A stretch of 19,463 bases of DNA from CAZHGD01 sp964531735 (GTDB lineage: Bacteria; Armatimonadota; UBA10988): NCBI GenBank assembly GCA_964531735.1, contig CAZHGD010000138.1:1-19463 (forward strand). Reading direction: 5' to 3'. Below the pieces are notes generated by a model. The model saw only the letters and a list, made by a program, of their open reading frames with translations. It was not told the origin of the DNA and did no database searches. Below are positions 1-7,884 of this stretch, in pieces. Position numbers and translations under genes: made by a program. Position 1 is the first letter of the stretch, and each line of letters starts with the position of its first letter.

Positions 1-49
1 GGCGGGCACCAGGCCCCGTCCCTACCGGACAGGATCTCCGAGCGGCTAC

Positions 50-778
50 TTAGCGCTGCTTCTGGTACAGCCCGCCGTGCGTGACCTGGCCGACCAACTG
101 GTAGCCGAGTTGGAGGATCTGGCCGCCGCCACCGGGCCGATGCCAGTCGCGCGTGGCTTCCGGCAGGTGTTCGCCGAAGTCCTCGTTGTCGCGCGCCCAG
201 GGCGCGCGGAAGAGGAACAGGCCGCCGATCCGCAGGACCCGATCGAGCTGCGCGAACACCTCGGTCGGGTTGGTCAGGTGCTCCAGCACGTCGATGCAGG
301 CAATCAGGTTGAAGGTCGCGTCGGGCAACTGGGGCAGCGTGTTCGGCTCGAGCAGCGCCACCTCGTTGAGCCCGGCGCGGACCAGGCGCCAGCGCAGGTA
401 GTCCTGGTTGGCGTTGGGCACATCGATCATCACCGCGGACAGTGCGCGGTGCAGGTACGGGTAACTGACCGCGCCGGTGCCGCAGCCGAAGTCCAGGTAG
501 ATGACCTGGTCCAGCCGATCGAACACGATGCCGAGCATCTCGAAGATCTCGCCGCGGCTGAACTGGTCCATGACGTTCGCCGCCACGGCGGACTTGCCGG
601 CATCGCCGCGCCACGACGTGTAGAAGGTGGCGGGCGTACACGACTGCCACAGCGCCGGCCCGACCTGCTCCCAAGCCTCGGCCAGGTCGAAGAACTCGGG
701 CCGCGTCACCTCCAGGAACTCGCACGCATCGGTCACGGCCTCTTCGGCGGCGCGGTGACGGCGGACCTCAATGCTCAT
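50..778 (-). CDS. Class I SAM-dependent methyltransferase
   Basis: A 242-residue cytoplasmic protein with a class I (Rossmann) methyltransferase fold. Visible motifs are motif I YLDFGCGTGA (residues 94-103), the acidic end of strand 2 at Asp119, and DVLEHLTNP (163-171), which is the motif IV/post-motif pattern of Methyltransf_11/23/25 enzymes. It should transfer a methyl group from SAM; the acceptor is unknown. The frame is open further upstream, but the ATG at 778 is preferred for two reasons: GAGGT stands 6 nt upstream, and a -35/-10 pair (799-828) overlaps the longer N-terminus. The roughly 90 residues before motif I are not a recognised domain and may form a substrate-specific helical cap. 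It is divergent from the GH5-like gene. No signal peptide or membrane segment is seen. Enzyme class is confident; the substrate is open. Confidence 0.85.
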   Translation of the reverse strand: MSIEVRRHRAAEEAVTDACEFLEVTRPEFFDLAEAWEQVGPALWQSCTPATFYTSWRGDAGKSAVAANVMDQFSRGEIFEMLGIVFDRLDQVIYLDFGCGTGAVSYPYLHRALSAVMIDVPNANQDYLRWRLVRAGLNEVALLEPNTLPQLPDATFNLIACIDVLEHLTNPTEVFAQLDRVLRIGGLFLFRAPWARDNEDFGEHLPEATRDWHRPGGGGQILQLGYQLVGQVTHGGLYQKQR

Positions 779-798
779 TTGTGGACCTCGGTGCGGCC

Positions 799-828
799 AG
801 CGTAGCCCAGGTCGGCGCGCCAAGTCAA
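799..828 (-). promoter_or_regulatory. Sigma70-type promoter of the methyltransferase gene
   Basis: On the minus strand TTGACT (828-823) is followed after 18 bp by TACGCT (804-799). The start site expected near 792 gives a leader of about 14 nt before the ATG at 778, just enough for the GAGGT ribosome binding site. This supports the shorter start of the methyltransferase. Confidence 0.6.
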
Positions 829-871
829 CGGCAGTGCGGACCGTCGGGCCGATCCGCCGCCGCCGCCGCTC

Positions 872-880
872 TGGTACACT
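872..880 (+). promoter_or_regulatory. Extended -10 promoter of the GH5-like gene
   Basis: TGGTACACT is an extended -10 element (TG-n-TACACT). No convincing -35 hexamer lies 16-18 bp upstream, as is common for extended -10 promoters. It stands 20 bp before the ATG at 901, leaving a very short leader that contains the ribosome binding site GGACAGGAG (885-893). The same TG-n-TACA(C/A)T form occurs before the genes at 11352 and 14156. Confidence 0.5.
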
Positions 881-900
881 CGCCGGACAGGAGCGTCGCG

Positions 901-2436
901 ATGAACCACTCTGGCCGGTCGCGCTCGACCACCGCCCTACTGACCGCTGTGTTGGCGCTGGTGTTCTGCGCTTGCGCCCGCCATGGAAAGGCCGCCGACA
1001 TGACCACGCCTGCCTTGCCCGCTGCCACCGCGAAGCAACTGCCGCGCTGGCGTGGGTTCAACCTGCTGGAGAAGTTCTACTGGAACAAGGACCGCAAGCC
1101 GTTCCTCGAGCAGGACTTCCGCCTCATCCACCAGTGGGGCTTCAACTTCGTCCGCCTGCCGATGGACTACCGCTGCTGGATCAAGGACGGCAACTGGGAG
1201 CAGTTCGACGAGGCCACGCTCAAGGAGATCGATCAGGCGGTCGCACTCGGCGGCCAGTACGCGGTGCATGTCTCGCTCAACTTCCACCGCGCGCCGGGCT
1301 ACACCGTGGCGCGCCCGGCCGAGCCGCAGAACCTGTGGACCGATGCCGAAGCGCAGCGTGTCTGCGCGCTGCACTGGGCCACCTTCGCGAAGCGCTACCG
1401 TGGCGTGCCGAACAGCCGGCTGAGCTTCAACCTGATGAACGAGCCGGGCATGGTCGCCGCCGCGGATTATGCGCGCGTGGTGAAGCTGCTGGTCGAGGCC
1501 ATCCATCGCGAGGACCCCGAGCGACTGGTCATCTGCGACGGCATCATGTGGGGCACCAAACCGGTGCCCGAGCTGGTCCCGCTCGGCGTGGCCCAGGCCA
1601 CGCGCGGCTATACGCCCATGGAGGTCTCACACTACCAGGCGAGTTGGGTCAACGGCGAACGGTTCCCCAAGCCGGTCTGGCCGCGGCCGGCCAACGCGCA
1701 CGGCATGCTCTATCAGCCTGGCAAGCCCGAGCACAAGGCGCCCATCGCCATCAGCGGACCGTTCGAAGCCGAGACGACGCTGCGACTGCACGTCATGACC
1801 GTCTCGCAGACCACGGTGGTGGTCGTCTCGGCCGACGGCAAGCCGGTGTTCGAGAAGCAGCTCGTCTGCGGCCCGGGCGAGGGCGAATGGAAGAAGTCCG
1901 AGTACAAGGAGCAGTGGAAGATCTACCAGTGCCTCTACGACAAGGACTACACCACCACCATTCCGGCCGGCACCCGCGAGGTCACCATCGCGGCCAAGAG
2001 CGGTGACTGGCTCCAGGTCTCCGAGTTGGGCGTGACGCCCGCCGGCGGCACCGAAGGCACCATCGCCCTGGACGCCGCCTGGGGCCAGCCCGGCGCCAAG
2101 CTGCGGTGGGCCGAAGGCCGCTTCCAGTCGAGCGGGGTGGAGGGGCGCGAGTGGCTCCGGGCGTCGATGATCGATCCCTGGCGCGCGTTGCAGGCTCAGG
2201 GCGTCGGTGTCATGGTCGGCGAGTTCGGCGCCTTCAACAAGACGCCGCACGACGTGGTCTTGCGCTGGCTCGAGGACAGCCTGGCCAACTGGAAAGAGGC
2301 TGGCTGGGGCTGGGCCATGTGGAACTTCCGCGGCAGCTTCGGCATCCTCGACAGTGGCCGCGCCGACGTGAAGTACGAGGCGGTCGAAGGCCACCAGCTC
2401 GACCGCCGGATGCTCGAACTCCTGCAGCGCTACTGA
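901..2436 (+). CDS. Secreted GH5-like (clan GH-A) glycosidase with an inserted beta-rich domain
   Basis: A 511-residue exported glycoside hydrolase. The N-terminus has a signal peptide (hydrophobic core about residues 11-23, followed by CAC and then a polar linker), so it may be a lipoprotein, although the lipobox is not classical. The barrel starts near residue 50 (RGFNLLEKF; FNFVRLPMDYRCW 81-93). LMNEPG places the likely acid/base at Glu181 and VGEFGAF places the nucleophile at Glu441; this retaining pair and the order of strands fit cellulase-family GH5. The two glutamates are about 260 residues apart. In compact GH5 enzymes this distance is nearer 90-150, because here residues about 265-410 form an inserted beta-rich segment. 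Start chosen at ATG 901 because of the ribosome binding site ending 7 nt before it and the signal peptide directly after. The substrate (beta-glucan, mannan or other) is not decided by sequence. Divergent from the methyltransferase, convergent with the large GH-A gene. Confidence 0.88.
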   Translation: MNHSGRSRSTTALLTAVLALVFCACARHGKAADMTTPALPAATAKQLPRWRGFNLLEKFYWNKDRKPFLEQDFRLIHQWGFNFVRLPMDYRCWIKDGNWEQFDEATLKEIDQAVALGGQYAVHVSLNFHRAPGYTVARPAEPQNLWTDAEAQRVCALHWATFAKRYRGVPNSRLSFNLMNEPGMVAAADYARVVKLLVEAIHREDPERLVICDGIMWGTKPVPELVPLGVAQATRGYTPMEVSHYQASWVNGERFPKPVWPRPANAHGMLYQPGKPEHKAPIAISGPFEAETTLRLHVMTVSQTTVVVVSADGKPVFEKQLVCGPGEGEWKKSEYKEQWKIYQCLYDKDYTTTIPAGTREVTIAAKSGDWLQVSELGVTPAGGTEGTIALDAAWGQPGAKLRWAEGRFQSSGVEGREWLRASMIDPWRALQAQGVGVMVGEFGAFNKTPHDVVLRWLEDSLANWKEAGWGWAMWNFRGSFGILDSGRADVKYEAVEGHQLDRRMLELLQRY

Positions 2437-2443
2437 GCTACAC

Positions 2444-2476
2444 CGAGGGCAGGTGTGATGGTCACACCTGCCCTCG
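2444..2476. terminator. Perfect 15-bp-arm hairpin between convergent genes, probable bidirectional terminator
   Basis: CGAGGGCAGGTGTGA (2444-2458), loop TGG, and its exact reverse complement (2462-2476). It begins 7 nt after the stop at 2434-2436 and ends 7 nt before the minus-strand stop codon at 2486-2484, so it is centred between the two converging genes. Neither side has a T-run, so it is not a classical intrinsic terminator. The position argues for transcript end formation or 3'-end protection on both strands. Confidence 0.75.
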
Positions 2477-2483
2477 CCACCGG

Positions 2484-5400
2484 TCAGCGCAGGGCCTGCC
2501 GCTGTCGCAGCGCCTGGCGCGCGGCGGCCAGGTCGGCGGGCGAGGCCAGCACGCCGAGTTGGCCTCGCCCGAACGGCACCGTTGCCGCCGGCTGACGCGT
2601 CTGGCCCTCCGCGGCGCCGCTGGCCGCGGTCCAGGCCGACAGGGTCGCCAGCCGGCCGGTCAACCGGACTTGTCGGTTCTGGTGCGGCAACAGCAGCACC
2701 TGCGTCGACTGTCGCAGGTCACGGCCGTCGAGCGCCACCAGCGCGAAGTGTCCGTCGGCCGTGGCCAGCTCCGCGCCGCCGATGGTGAGCCGGCCCTCGG
2801 ATTCGGCGGCCACCACCGCGCCCGACCGGTCGAGCGTGACCATCGCCGCGCCGGCCTGCCGCAGCTCGATGGTGGCCGCGCCGCCCGCCACCGTGATCGC
2901 CAGCGGCGCCTCGCCGGTGCCGCTGCGCAACACGGTGACCACTCGCCCGCCGTCGGCGGTGGCCGTCTGCAGCACGCGTACCGGCGCGTCGCCAGGGGTC
3001 ACGTCCAGCCGCGGCACCTTGGCGACGTCGAGGGCTCGCGCGTAGACCGCGCCGTTGCCGGGCTGGTCCCGCAGCTCCAGCGGATACGGCGCGTAGATGA
3101 CGTGGCCCTTGCCCACCGTGGTCTCGACCATGGCACGCGACCAGGCACCCTCGGGCACCGCGAAAGGGTTCTCGGGCTCCGCCGGCGGTAGACCGAGCGC
3201 ACCGCGCCGTTCGCCTCGCGTGGGCTGGCGCGCCGGGTCGTACTGGATGTCACCCGACAGGTAGAGCGTGCCGCCGGCTTTGACCCAGGCGAGGACCTTT
3301 GCGAAGGTCTCGTCGCTCGGGCAGTAGGGTAGTGGCCAGTAGGCCACCTGCGCGGCGGCGGGCCAATTCACCAGGTCCTCTTCGTTGAGCACACCGAAGT
3401 TGACGCGCTGGTCGAGAAGCAGCGAGGCGGCGCGTTGGCAGGCGTGGTGCAGCGTGTCGAAGTGCGGTCCCACGCGGTGCCGGTCGGGCGCCAGCAGCCA
3501 CACCGCCGGCTCCTCGTACACCGGCCGGCAGCCGGCCACATACAGCGCGCTCTGGCTGTAGGTGTTGGCCCACGGCTTGGCGACCGGCGTCCCGTGGTGC
3601 AGCAGGCCCCACGGGAAGACCATTTCGTCATACTCCTTCAGGCTCCAGTTGGCCATGAACGCCGCGCCGAGGCCGAAGGCATAGCGGAACATGCGGCCGA
3701 AGCGCTGGACCGAGGCCACCTCGTGCGGGTCGAAGCCGCCGCCCGAGCGGTCATCGTGGTCTTCCTGCGCGCCGAACTCACCGACACTGAAGCCCTTGCC
3801 GCAGAACCGCCGGTCGGTGAGCTTGATCTCCAGGGGGAACTGCTCCACCGGGCCGTAGTAGTGCATGTTGGAGAAGTCGGTGTGCCGGACGCCGAGGATC
3901 TTGTCGGCCGGCGGCATGCTCGGCAGGTAGCCGACGCAGGTCGGCGCCTGCGGCGCACCGGCCTTGATGCCGGCGACGTTGGCCTTCAGCCAGCGGTTGA
4001 GCAACTCGGCCTGGAACCGCTTGTAGTCCGCCGTGTGTACGTCGTCCCACTCGTTGCTGCCGGGCTTGAACGGGATCCGCGGCAGATCGGCGGTGGGCGG
4101 CGTGCGGCGCCAGGCTGCGCGCAAGGCGTCCATCGTGCCGTAGCGCTCGGCCAGCCAGCGGTTCCACAACTCGACGATATCGGCCCGCTCGGGCGTGTCG
4201 ACGCTGGGCTCGTTCTGCACGTCGTAGAAGATGCCCGGCACGTCGCGGTAGCGCGCGGCCCAGAACTGGCACCAGTCGGCCTGCGCGGCCAACTCGGCGT
4301 CGGTCAGCGACACCGGCAGCCAGTCGTGCAGCGCCAGGAAGATGGCCACCCGGTGCTTCTGCGCCAACTGCACGATGGCGTCCATCTGCCGGCAGAGCCG
4401 CTCCGGGCGCTGCTTCAGATCCAGCGAACTGTGCGCGCCTTTGCCCTGGTAGCCGTCCTTGGCGAACGGCGAGAAGTGCAGAATGCGCAGGAGGTGCAGG
4501 TTGTGGGCCGCCATCAACGCGAAGTCGCGGTCCCACGTGTCCGGGTTCTCGTGCGGCGAGTAGTACATCATGCCGGTCTGGTTGCTGCCGGCCAGGAACG
4601 CCGGCCGCCCGTCGATGGTCAGGTAGTTGCCGGACCACGCGATCTTCGGGCCCTGCGCGATGACCGCCGGGCTCCAGACGGCGAACGCCGACGACAAGCG
4701 ATCGCGGTAGTGCTCGCCGACGCGCAGTTCGGCGGTGAACCGGACCAGGTCATCCATCGCGGTGGTGACCGGCCAGCGCCGTTCGACCACTTCGCTGGCG
4801 CCCGGCGCCAGCGTGACGGCCGTGGGCGCGTCGGCCGGTTGCCCGTCCTGACCGAGGGTCACTTGCGCGGTCACCGGGGCCTTGCCGTGGTTGCTGACCG
4901 TCACCTGGACCACCGCGGTCTCGCCGAGGCGATAGCAGGCCAGGCCGCTGGCTGGACTGTGCAGGTAGACGCGTTGCACCAGGTGGTCGGCCACCGTGGC
5001 CAGCAACCGCTGCTGGGCCGCGCCGCCGCAGAACAGGTCTTGCCCGCTGGTCAGCCCGCTGAAGGCCCAACTGGAGCCGCGGTACCGTCCGCTGAAGTTG
5101 TGCATCAGGCTGAGCGCGGTGCCCCGTGCGCCACCCTCCGTGTCGAACACCTCGAGCACCGGTTGCCAGCGGCGATAGACGTCGGGGAAGACCGGGCTGT
5201 TGACGCCGATCAGGCCGCTGGCCGACCAACCAGCCAGTGGCTCTGCCGGCCGCACCGGGGCCAGGCCGACCTCGGCCACGCCCGGCCAGGCGCTGAGCTG
5301 GTACTGAGCGGCATCGGCCAGCGCAAAGTGCGGATCGAACACGCCGATCTGGTCGGACGTGAAGGTCATCGCGTCGCCGGGCTTGCCGCTGCGCGTGTTC

Positions 5401-6365
5401 ATCGGCGCCAGCGCGGCCGGCGGCGCCGCGGTCTGCGCGGCCGTCAGGGCCGCTTCGACCGTGGTCCAGGTCGTGCCTGACCAGACCACCAGGCGCTCGA
5501 ACGCGTAGCCGTCGGTGCTGAGGAAGCTGCCGCCGGCGCGCAACCAGGCGGTGAACGTGGCGCGCGCCTCCTCGGGGAAGAACGGCCCGTAGGGCAGCAC
5601 CACCAGATCGAAGTTGGCGGCCGTGAGCACCGCGGCGTTGGCCAGATCGCCGGCCTGCAGCAGCACCGCACCATAGCCGGCGGCCGTCAGGGCGGCCGCC
5701 AGCGCTTCGGGCGAGTGCCCCGAGTGGAACCCATCGGGCAGCACCCCCGGCATGGTCAGCACGCCCACGCGCCCGCGGCCGGCGGGCGGCAAGGCCAGGT
5801 TCGCGGTGCGGGGCAACGGCTGGCGCGCGATCGTGCCGGCGGTCTCCCAGACCATGTCGGCCACCACCACGTCCAGGTCACCGAAGTTGCAGCCGAGCAA
5901 CATGCGGCTGGCGCCGGGCATCTCGCGTGTGTTCTTGCCGCGCGGTTGGAAGCTGAACGCGCCGACCGGCAGGCGCACCTCGTGCCAGCCTGGTTTGAGG
6001 TCGCCCACGCCCTTGCCGTCCACGCGCACGGCGGCCAGCCAGGCATCGCCGTCGGGCTCCATCAGCCAGACGTGCATGGCCGCGTTGGGCGCACTGCGGC
6101 GCTTCTCGAGCCGGAAGCGCAAGGCCACGGCATCGGCCGGCACGCGGCACGGGCCGGTCAGGTTGCCCCAGTGCGCGGTGCTGTCGGTGTACTGCAGGCG
6201 CATGGCGGGGCCTGGCCCGCCGGGACCCTTCGCAGCCGACACCTGTGGCGCCTGACCCCCGTCGGCGTTGGGCTTCCAGATGGTCGGGTCGGCGAAGTCA
6301 TGCAGCGGCACCGTCGCCCCCAGGCACAGGGCCAACAGGGCCCCTCCAGCCAACAACAGGTCCAT
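2484..6365 (-). CDS. Large secreted multidomain glycosidase (clan GH-A barrel with flanking sandwich and amidotransferase-like domains)
   Basis: A 1293-residue exported protein. Residues 1-18 are a signal peptide (MDLLLAGGALLALCLG). Residues about 22-178 look like a beta-sandwich binding module. Residues about 198-465 resemble a class I amidotransferase-like/ThuA-like fold (GVLTMPGVLPDGF, FDLVVLPYGPFF, LRAGGSFLSTDG). A further beta-sandwich follows (475-565). The TIM barrel spans about 575-925, with YDVQNEP (acid/base Glu719) and SVGEFGAQ (nucleophile Glu863). A second amidotransferase-like segment runs about 950-1110 (AYWPLPYCPS, WVKAGGTLYLSGD), and beta-rich modules close the protein. Amidotransferase-like domains beside a GH-A barrel are known from GH42 beta-galactosidases, but the family cannot be named safely. 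The ATG at 6365 is chosen because TTGAGGAG lies 7 nt upstream and the signal peptide begins there. It is last in the cluster with the two pseudopilins (gap 74 bp). Confidence 0.85.
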   Translation of the reverse strand: MDLLLAGGALLALCLGATVPLHDFADPTIWKPNADGGQAPQVSAAKGPGGPGPAMRLQYTDSTAHWGNLTGPCRVPADAVALRFRLEKRRSAPNAAMHVWLMEPDGDAWLAAVRVDGKGVGDLKPGWHEVRLPVGAFSFQPRGKNTREMPGASRMLLGCNFGDLDVVVADMVWETAGTIARQPLPRTANLALPPAGRGRVGVLTMPGVLPDGFHSGHSPEALAAALTAAGYGAVLLQAGDLANAAVLTAANFDLVVLPYGPFFPEEARATFTAWLRAGGSFLSTDGYAFERLVVWSGTTWTTVEAALTAAQTAAPPAALAPMNTRSGKPGDAMTFTSDQIGVFDPHFALADAAQYQLSAWPGVAEVGLAPVRPAEPLAGWSASGLIGVNSPVFPDVYRRWQPVLEVFDTEGGARGTALSLMHNFSGRYRGSSWAFSGLTSGQDLFCGGAAQQRLLATVADHLVQRVYLHSPASGLACYRLGETAVVQVTVSNHGKAPVTAQVTLGQDGQPADAPTAVTLAPGASEVVERRWPVTTAMDDLVRFTAELRVGEHYRDRLSSAFAVWSPAVIAQGPKIAWSGNYLTIDGRPAFLAGSNQTGMMYYSPHENPDTWDRDFALMAAHNLHLLRILHFSPFAKDGYQGKGAHSSLDLKQRPERLCRQMDAIVQLAQKHRVAIFLALHDWLPVSLTDAELAAQADWCQFWAARYRDVPGIFYDVQNEPSVDTPERADIVELWNRWLAERYGTMDALRAAWRRTPPTADLPRIPFKPGSNEWDDVHTADYKRFQAELLNRWLKANVAGIKAGAPQAPTCVGYLPSMPPADKILGVRHTDFSNMHYYGPVEQFPLEIKLTDRRFCGKGFSVGEFGAQEDHDDRSGGGFDPHEVASVQRFGRMFRYAFGLGAAFMANWSLKEYDEMVFPWGLLHHGTPVAKPWANTYSQSALYVAGCRPVYEEPAVWLLAPDRHRVGPHFDTLHHACQRAASLLLDQRVNFGVLNEEDLVNWPAAAQVAYWPLPYCPSDETFAKVLAWVKAGGTLYLSGDIQYDPARQPTRGERRGALGLPPAEPENPFAVPEGAWSRAMVETTVGKGHVIYAPYPLELRDQPGNGAVYARALDVAKVPRLDVTPGDAPVRVLQTATADGGRVVTVLRSGTGEAPLAITVAGGAATIELRQAGAAMVTLDRSGAVVAAESEGRLTIGGAELATADGHFALVALDGRDLRQSTQVLLLPHQNRQVRLTGRLATLSAWTAASGAAEGQTRQPAATVPFGRGQLGVLASPADLAAARQALRQRQALR

Positions 6366-6386
6366 GCGTGCGCTCCTCAACCAGCC

Positions 6387-6411
6387 GGCCGGCCCGCAGC
6401 GCGAGCCGGCC
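6387..6411 (-). other. GC-rich stem-loop between pseudopilin and glycosidase genes
   Basis: GGCCGGC (6387-6393) pairs with GCCGGCC (6405-6411) around an 11-nt loop. It lies in the 74-bp gap, 16 bp upstream of the AGGAG of the large glycosidase gene. With no T-run it is more likely an intercistronic hairpin affecting mRNA stability or relative expression than a full terminator. Confidence 0.35.
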
Positions 6412-6439
6412 AGCGGGATCGTGCCGCAACGTCAGCGGG

Positions 6440-7066
6440 TCACAGCCCGCCGTGGCCCCACAACGAGCCGTTGGTACTGCTGGTCAAATAGGCGTCCTTC
6501 TGCCATTTGACATGGCCGTCGAAGTAGACCAGATTGCCGCCCTCGTTGTGGTGCGTGGTGGCCGGCGAGTAGGGCGGCTTGCAGCCGACCGTGCAGCAGC
6601 CGTCACCGTTGGCGTTGCAGGTCGGACAGTAGTGCGTCCAGGCCCACTCCGCGTCGATAGCCGCCATCACTTCCGACGGCCGCAGGATCTGCGCCAAGTT
6701 CGGTTGCTGCTGGCCCAGCTCCTTGAAGATATGGTTCATCGGCAGCGCGTAGCCGTAGCCACCGCCCCAGTACGTGCCCTTCATGCTCGGGCACTTCATC
6801 AACTGGTAGTTCTTCAGGTACGGCTGAACGTCCTGAAACCACCACCCGCTGCCACCGGTCTTGTAGACCTGCGGCACGGTTTCGTCGTAGTCCTGCGCGT
6901 ACTGCAGAATGCCCAGACCCAGTTGCTTCAGGTTCGAGCTACAGCTCGATTGCCGCGCCTTTTCGCGCGCCTTGGCGAACACCGGGAACAGAATGGCTGC
7001 CAGGATGGCGATGATGGCGATCACCACGAGCAGCTCGATCAGCGTGAAGCCCGACTTACGTCGCAC
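6440..7066 (-). CDS. DUF1559-type pseudopilin (H-x9-DG protein), first of tandem pair by coordinate
   Basis: A 208-residue type II/IV-like pseudopilin. The leader MRRKSG is followed by FTLIELLVVIAIIAILAAI, with prepilin peptidase cleavage expected after Gly6 and Glu at mature position 5. The hydrophobic helix continues into FPVFAKAREKARQSSC. The C-terminus carries HNEGGNLVYFDG (His173, Asp183-Gly184), the H-x9-DG signature of DUF1559 proteins. A Cys-rich stretch CPTC-x7-CC-x3-C (147-162) suggests disulfides or a metal site. Translation starts at GTG 7066: AAAGGAG lies 7 nt upstream and no in-frame ATG precedes the leader. Such proteins are processed by prepilin peptidase and held in or beyond the inner membrane; their job is unknown. 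Placed between its paralogue and the large glycosidase, it may act in export or display of the glycan-degrading apparatus (inference). Confidence 0.92.
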   Translation of the reverse strand: MRRKSGFTLIELLVVIAIIAILAAILFPVFAKAREKARQSSCSSNLKQLGLGILQYAQDYDETVPQVYKTGGSGWWFQDVQPYLKNYQLMKCPSMKGTYWGGGYGYALPMNHIFKELGQQQPNLAQILRPSEVMAAIDAEWAWTHYCPTCNANGDGCCTVGCKPPYSPATTHHNEGGNLVYFDGHVKWQKDAYLTSSTNGSLWGHGGL

Positions 7067-7081
7067 GTCCGCACTCCTTTC

Positions 7082-7102
7082 GCGCCGGCGCGAGGCCGGC
7101 GC
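7082..7102 (-). other. GC-rich stem-loop between the two pseudopilin genes
   Basis: GCGCCGGC (7082-7089) and GCCGGCGC (7095-7102) form an 8-bp stem with a 5-nt loop in the 84-bp gap between the pseudopilin genes. It is just upstream of the AAAGGAG of the second gene. No T-run follows. It could be a processing or attenuation element within one operon. Confidence 0.4.
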
Positions 7103-7150
7103 TGGAGCGCTTCGCCGAGTTGGGCCGCGGACCTCCTGCCGACCGCTGAC

Positions 7151-7816
7151 CTACAAGCCGTTGTGCCCCCACGGGTCCGCGTCGGACGCCAGCGTGGTCG
7201 CCGACTGCCACTTGGCGTGACCATCGGCATAGCCGACATTGGCGCCCTGGTTGTGGAAGATCGACACGCCGGCGCCCCAGTCGTTGCCGCCGTCCGAGGC
7301 CCAGATGGCCGGCGTGGCGGTGATGTTGAAGTTAGCCGAGCCGGCACAACCGGGACAAACGTGGGTCCAGTACATGGTGCCGTCCATGACCAGATAGAGG
7401 TTGGCCGGCTTGGTCAGCGCAGACATGGCCCGCGTGGCCGAGTTGCCCTCGGGAATGATGTGCCGCATCGGCATACAGAACGTGCTGGCGATGCCCAGCG
7501 TCGACGTCCAGCCGGTCACGCTGGAGGCGCTCGGGCAGCGGAAGACCTGGATGTTCTTGATGTACGGCGAGCACAGGTCGGCCCAGATGTACCGGGTCGT
7601 GCCGATGATGTTGTAGATCATCGGGTAGGTCTCGTCGTAGTCCTGGACGTACTGCATGATGGCGACGCCGAGCTGCTTGGTGTTGCTCTGGCAAGAGCTC
7701 TGCCGCGCCTTCTCGCGGGCCTTGGCGAATACGGGGAAGAGAATCGCAGCCAGAATCGCGATGATAGCGATGACCACCAGCAGTTCAATCAGCGTGAAGC
7801 CCGACTTACGGTTCAT
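7151..7816 (-). CDS. DUF1559-type pseudopilin (H-x9-DG protein), first gene of the operon
   Basis: A 221-residue paralogue of the neighbouring pseudopilin. Forty-one of the first 42 residues are identical to it (leader MNRKSG, cleavage expected after Gly6, Glu11 as mature residue 5), after which the two diverge strongly. The H-x9-DG signature is HNQGANVGYADG (His188, Asp198-Gly199) and the C-terminus WGHNGL matches WGHGGL of the paralogue. A WTHVCPGC motif (150-157) corresponds to WTHYCPTC in the other. The ATG at 7816 is preferred over the one at 7822, because AGGAG is 7 nt from the former and only 1 nt from the latter. The identical helix with many silent DNA differences shows an old duplication under purifying selection. 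It probably leads an operon of two pseudopilins and one glycosidase; no clear promoter hexamers are seen upstream. Confidence 0.92.
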   Translation of the reverse strand: MNRKSGFTLIELLVVIAIIAILAAILFPVFAKAREKARQSSCQSNTKQLGVAIMQYVQDYDETYPMIYNIIGTTRYIWADLCSPYIKNIQVFRCPSASSVTGWTSTLGIASTFCMPMRHIIPEGNSATRAMSALTKPANLYLVMDGTMYWTHVCPGCAGSANFNITATPAIWASDGGNDWGAGVSIFHNQGANVGYADGHAKWQSATTLASDADPWGHNGL

Positions 7817-7844
7817 GAGCATGCTCCTGGTCGGCGCGAACGAC

Positions 7845-7870
7845 GCCGGGGTAGTTGGTTATGCCCCGGC
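7845..7870. promoter_or_regulatory. Inverted repeat in the divergent glycosidase/pseudopilin control region
   Basis: GCCGGGG (7845-7851) and CCCCGGC (7864-7870) flank a 12-bp AT-richer spacer, 29 bp upstream of the pseudopilin ATG. It may be an operator for a dimeric regulator or a 5' leader hairpin. No regulator gene lies nearby to suggest which. Confidence 0.3.
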
Positions 7871-7884
7871 AACCAGGCACTTCC

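Noticed and set aside
779..823. Longer N-terminus of the methyltransferase
   Set aside because: It would overlap its own -35/-10, while the ATG at 778 has a well-placed GAGGT.
3435..5480. Long plus-strand open frame opposite the large GH-A gene
   Set aside because: Composition is dominated by Arg, Val, Gly and His, with no domain pattern and no ribosome binding site. It is a shadow produced by high GC at third positions of the real gene.
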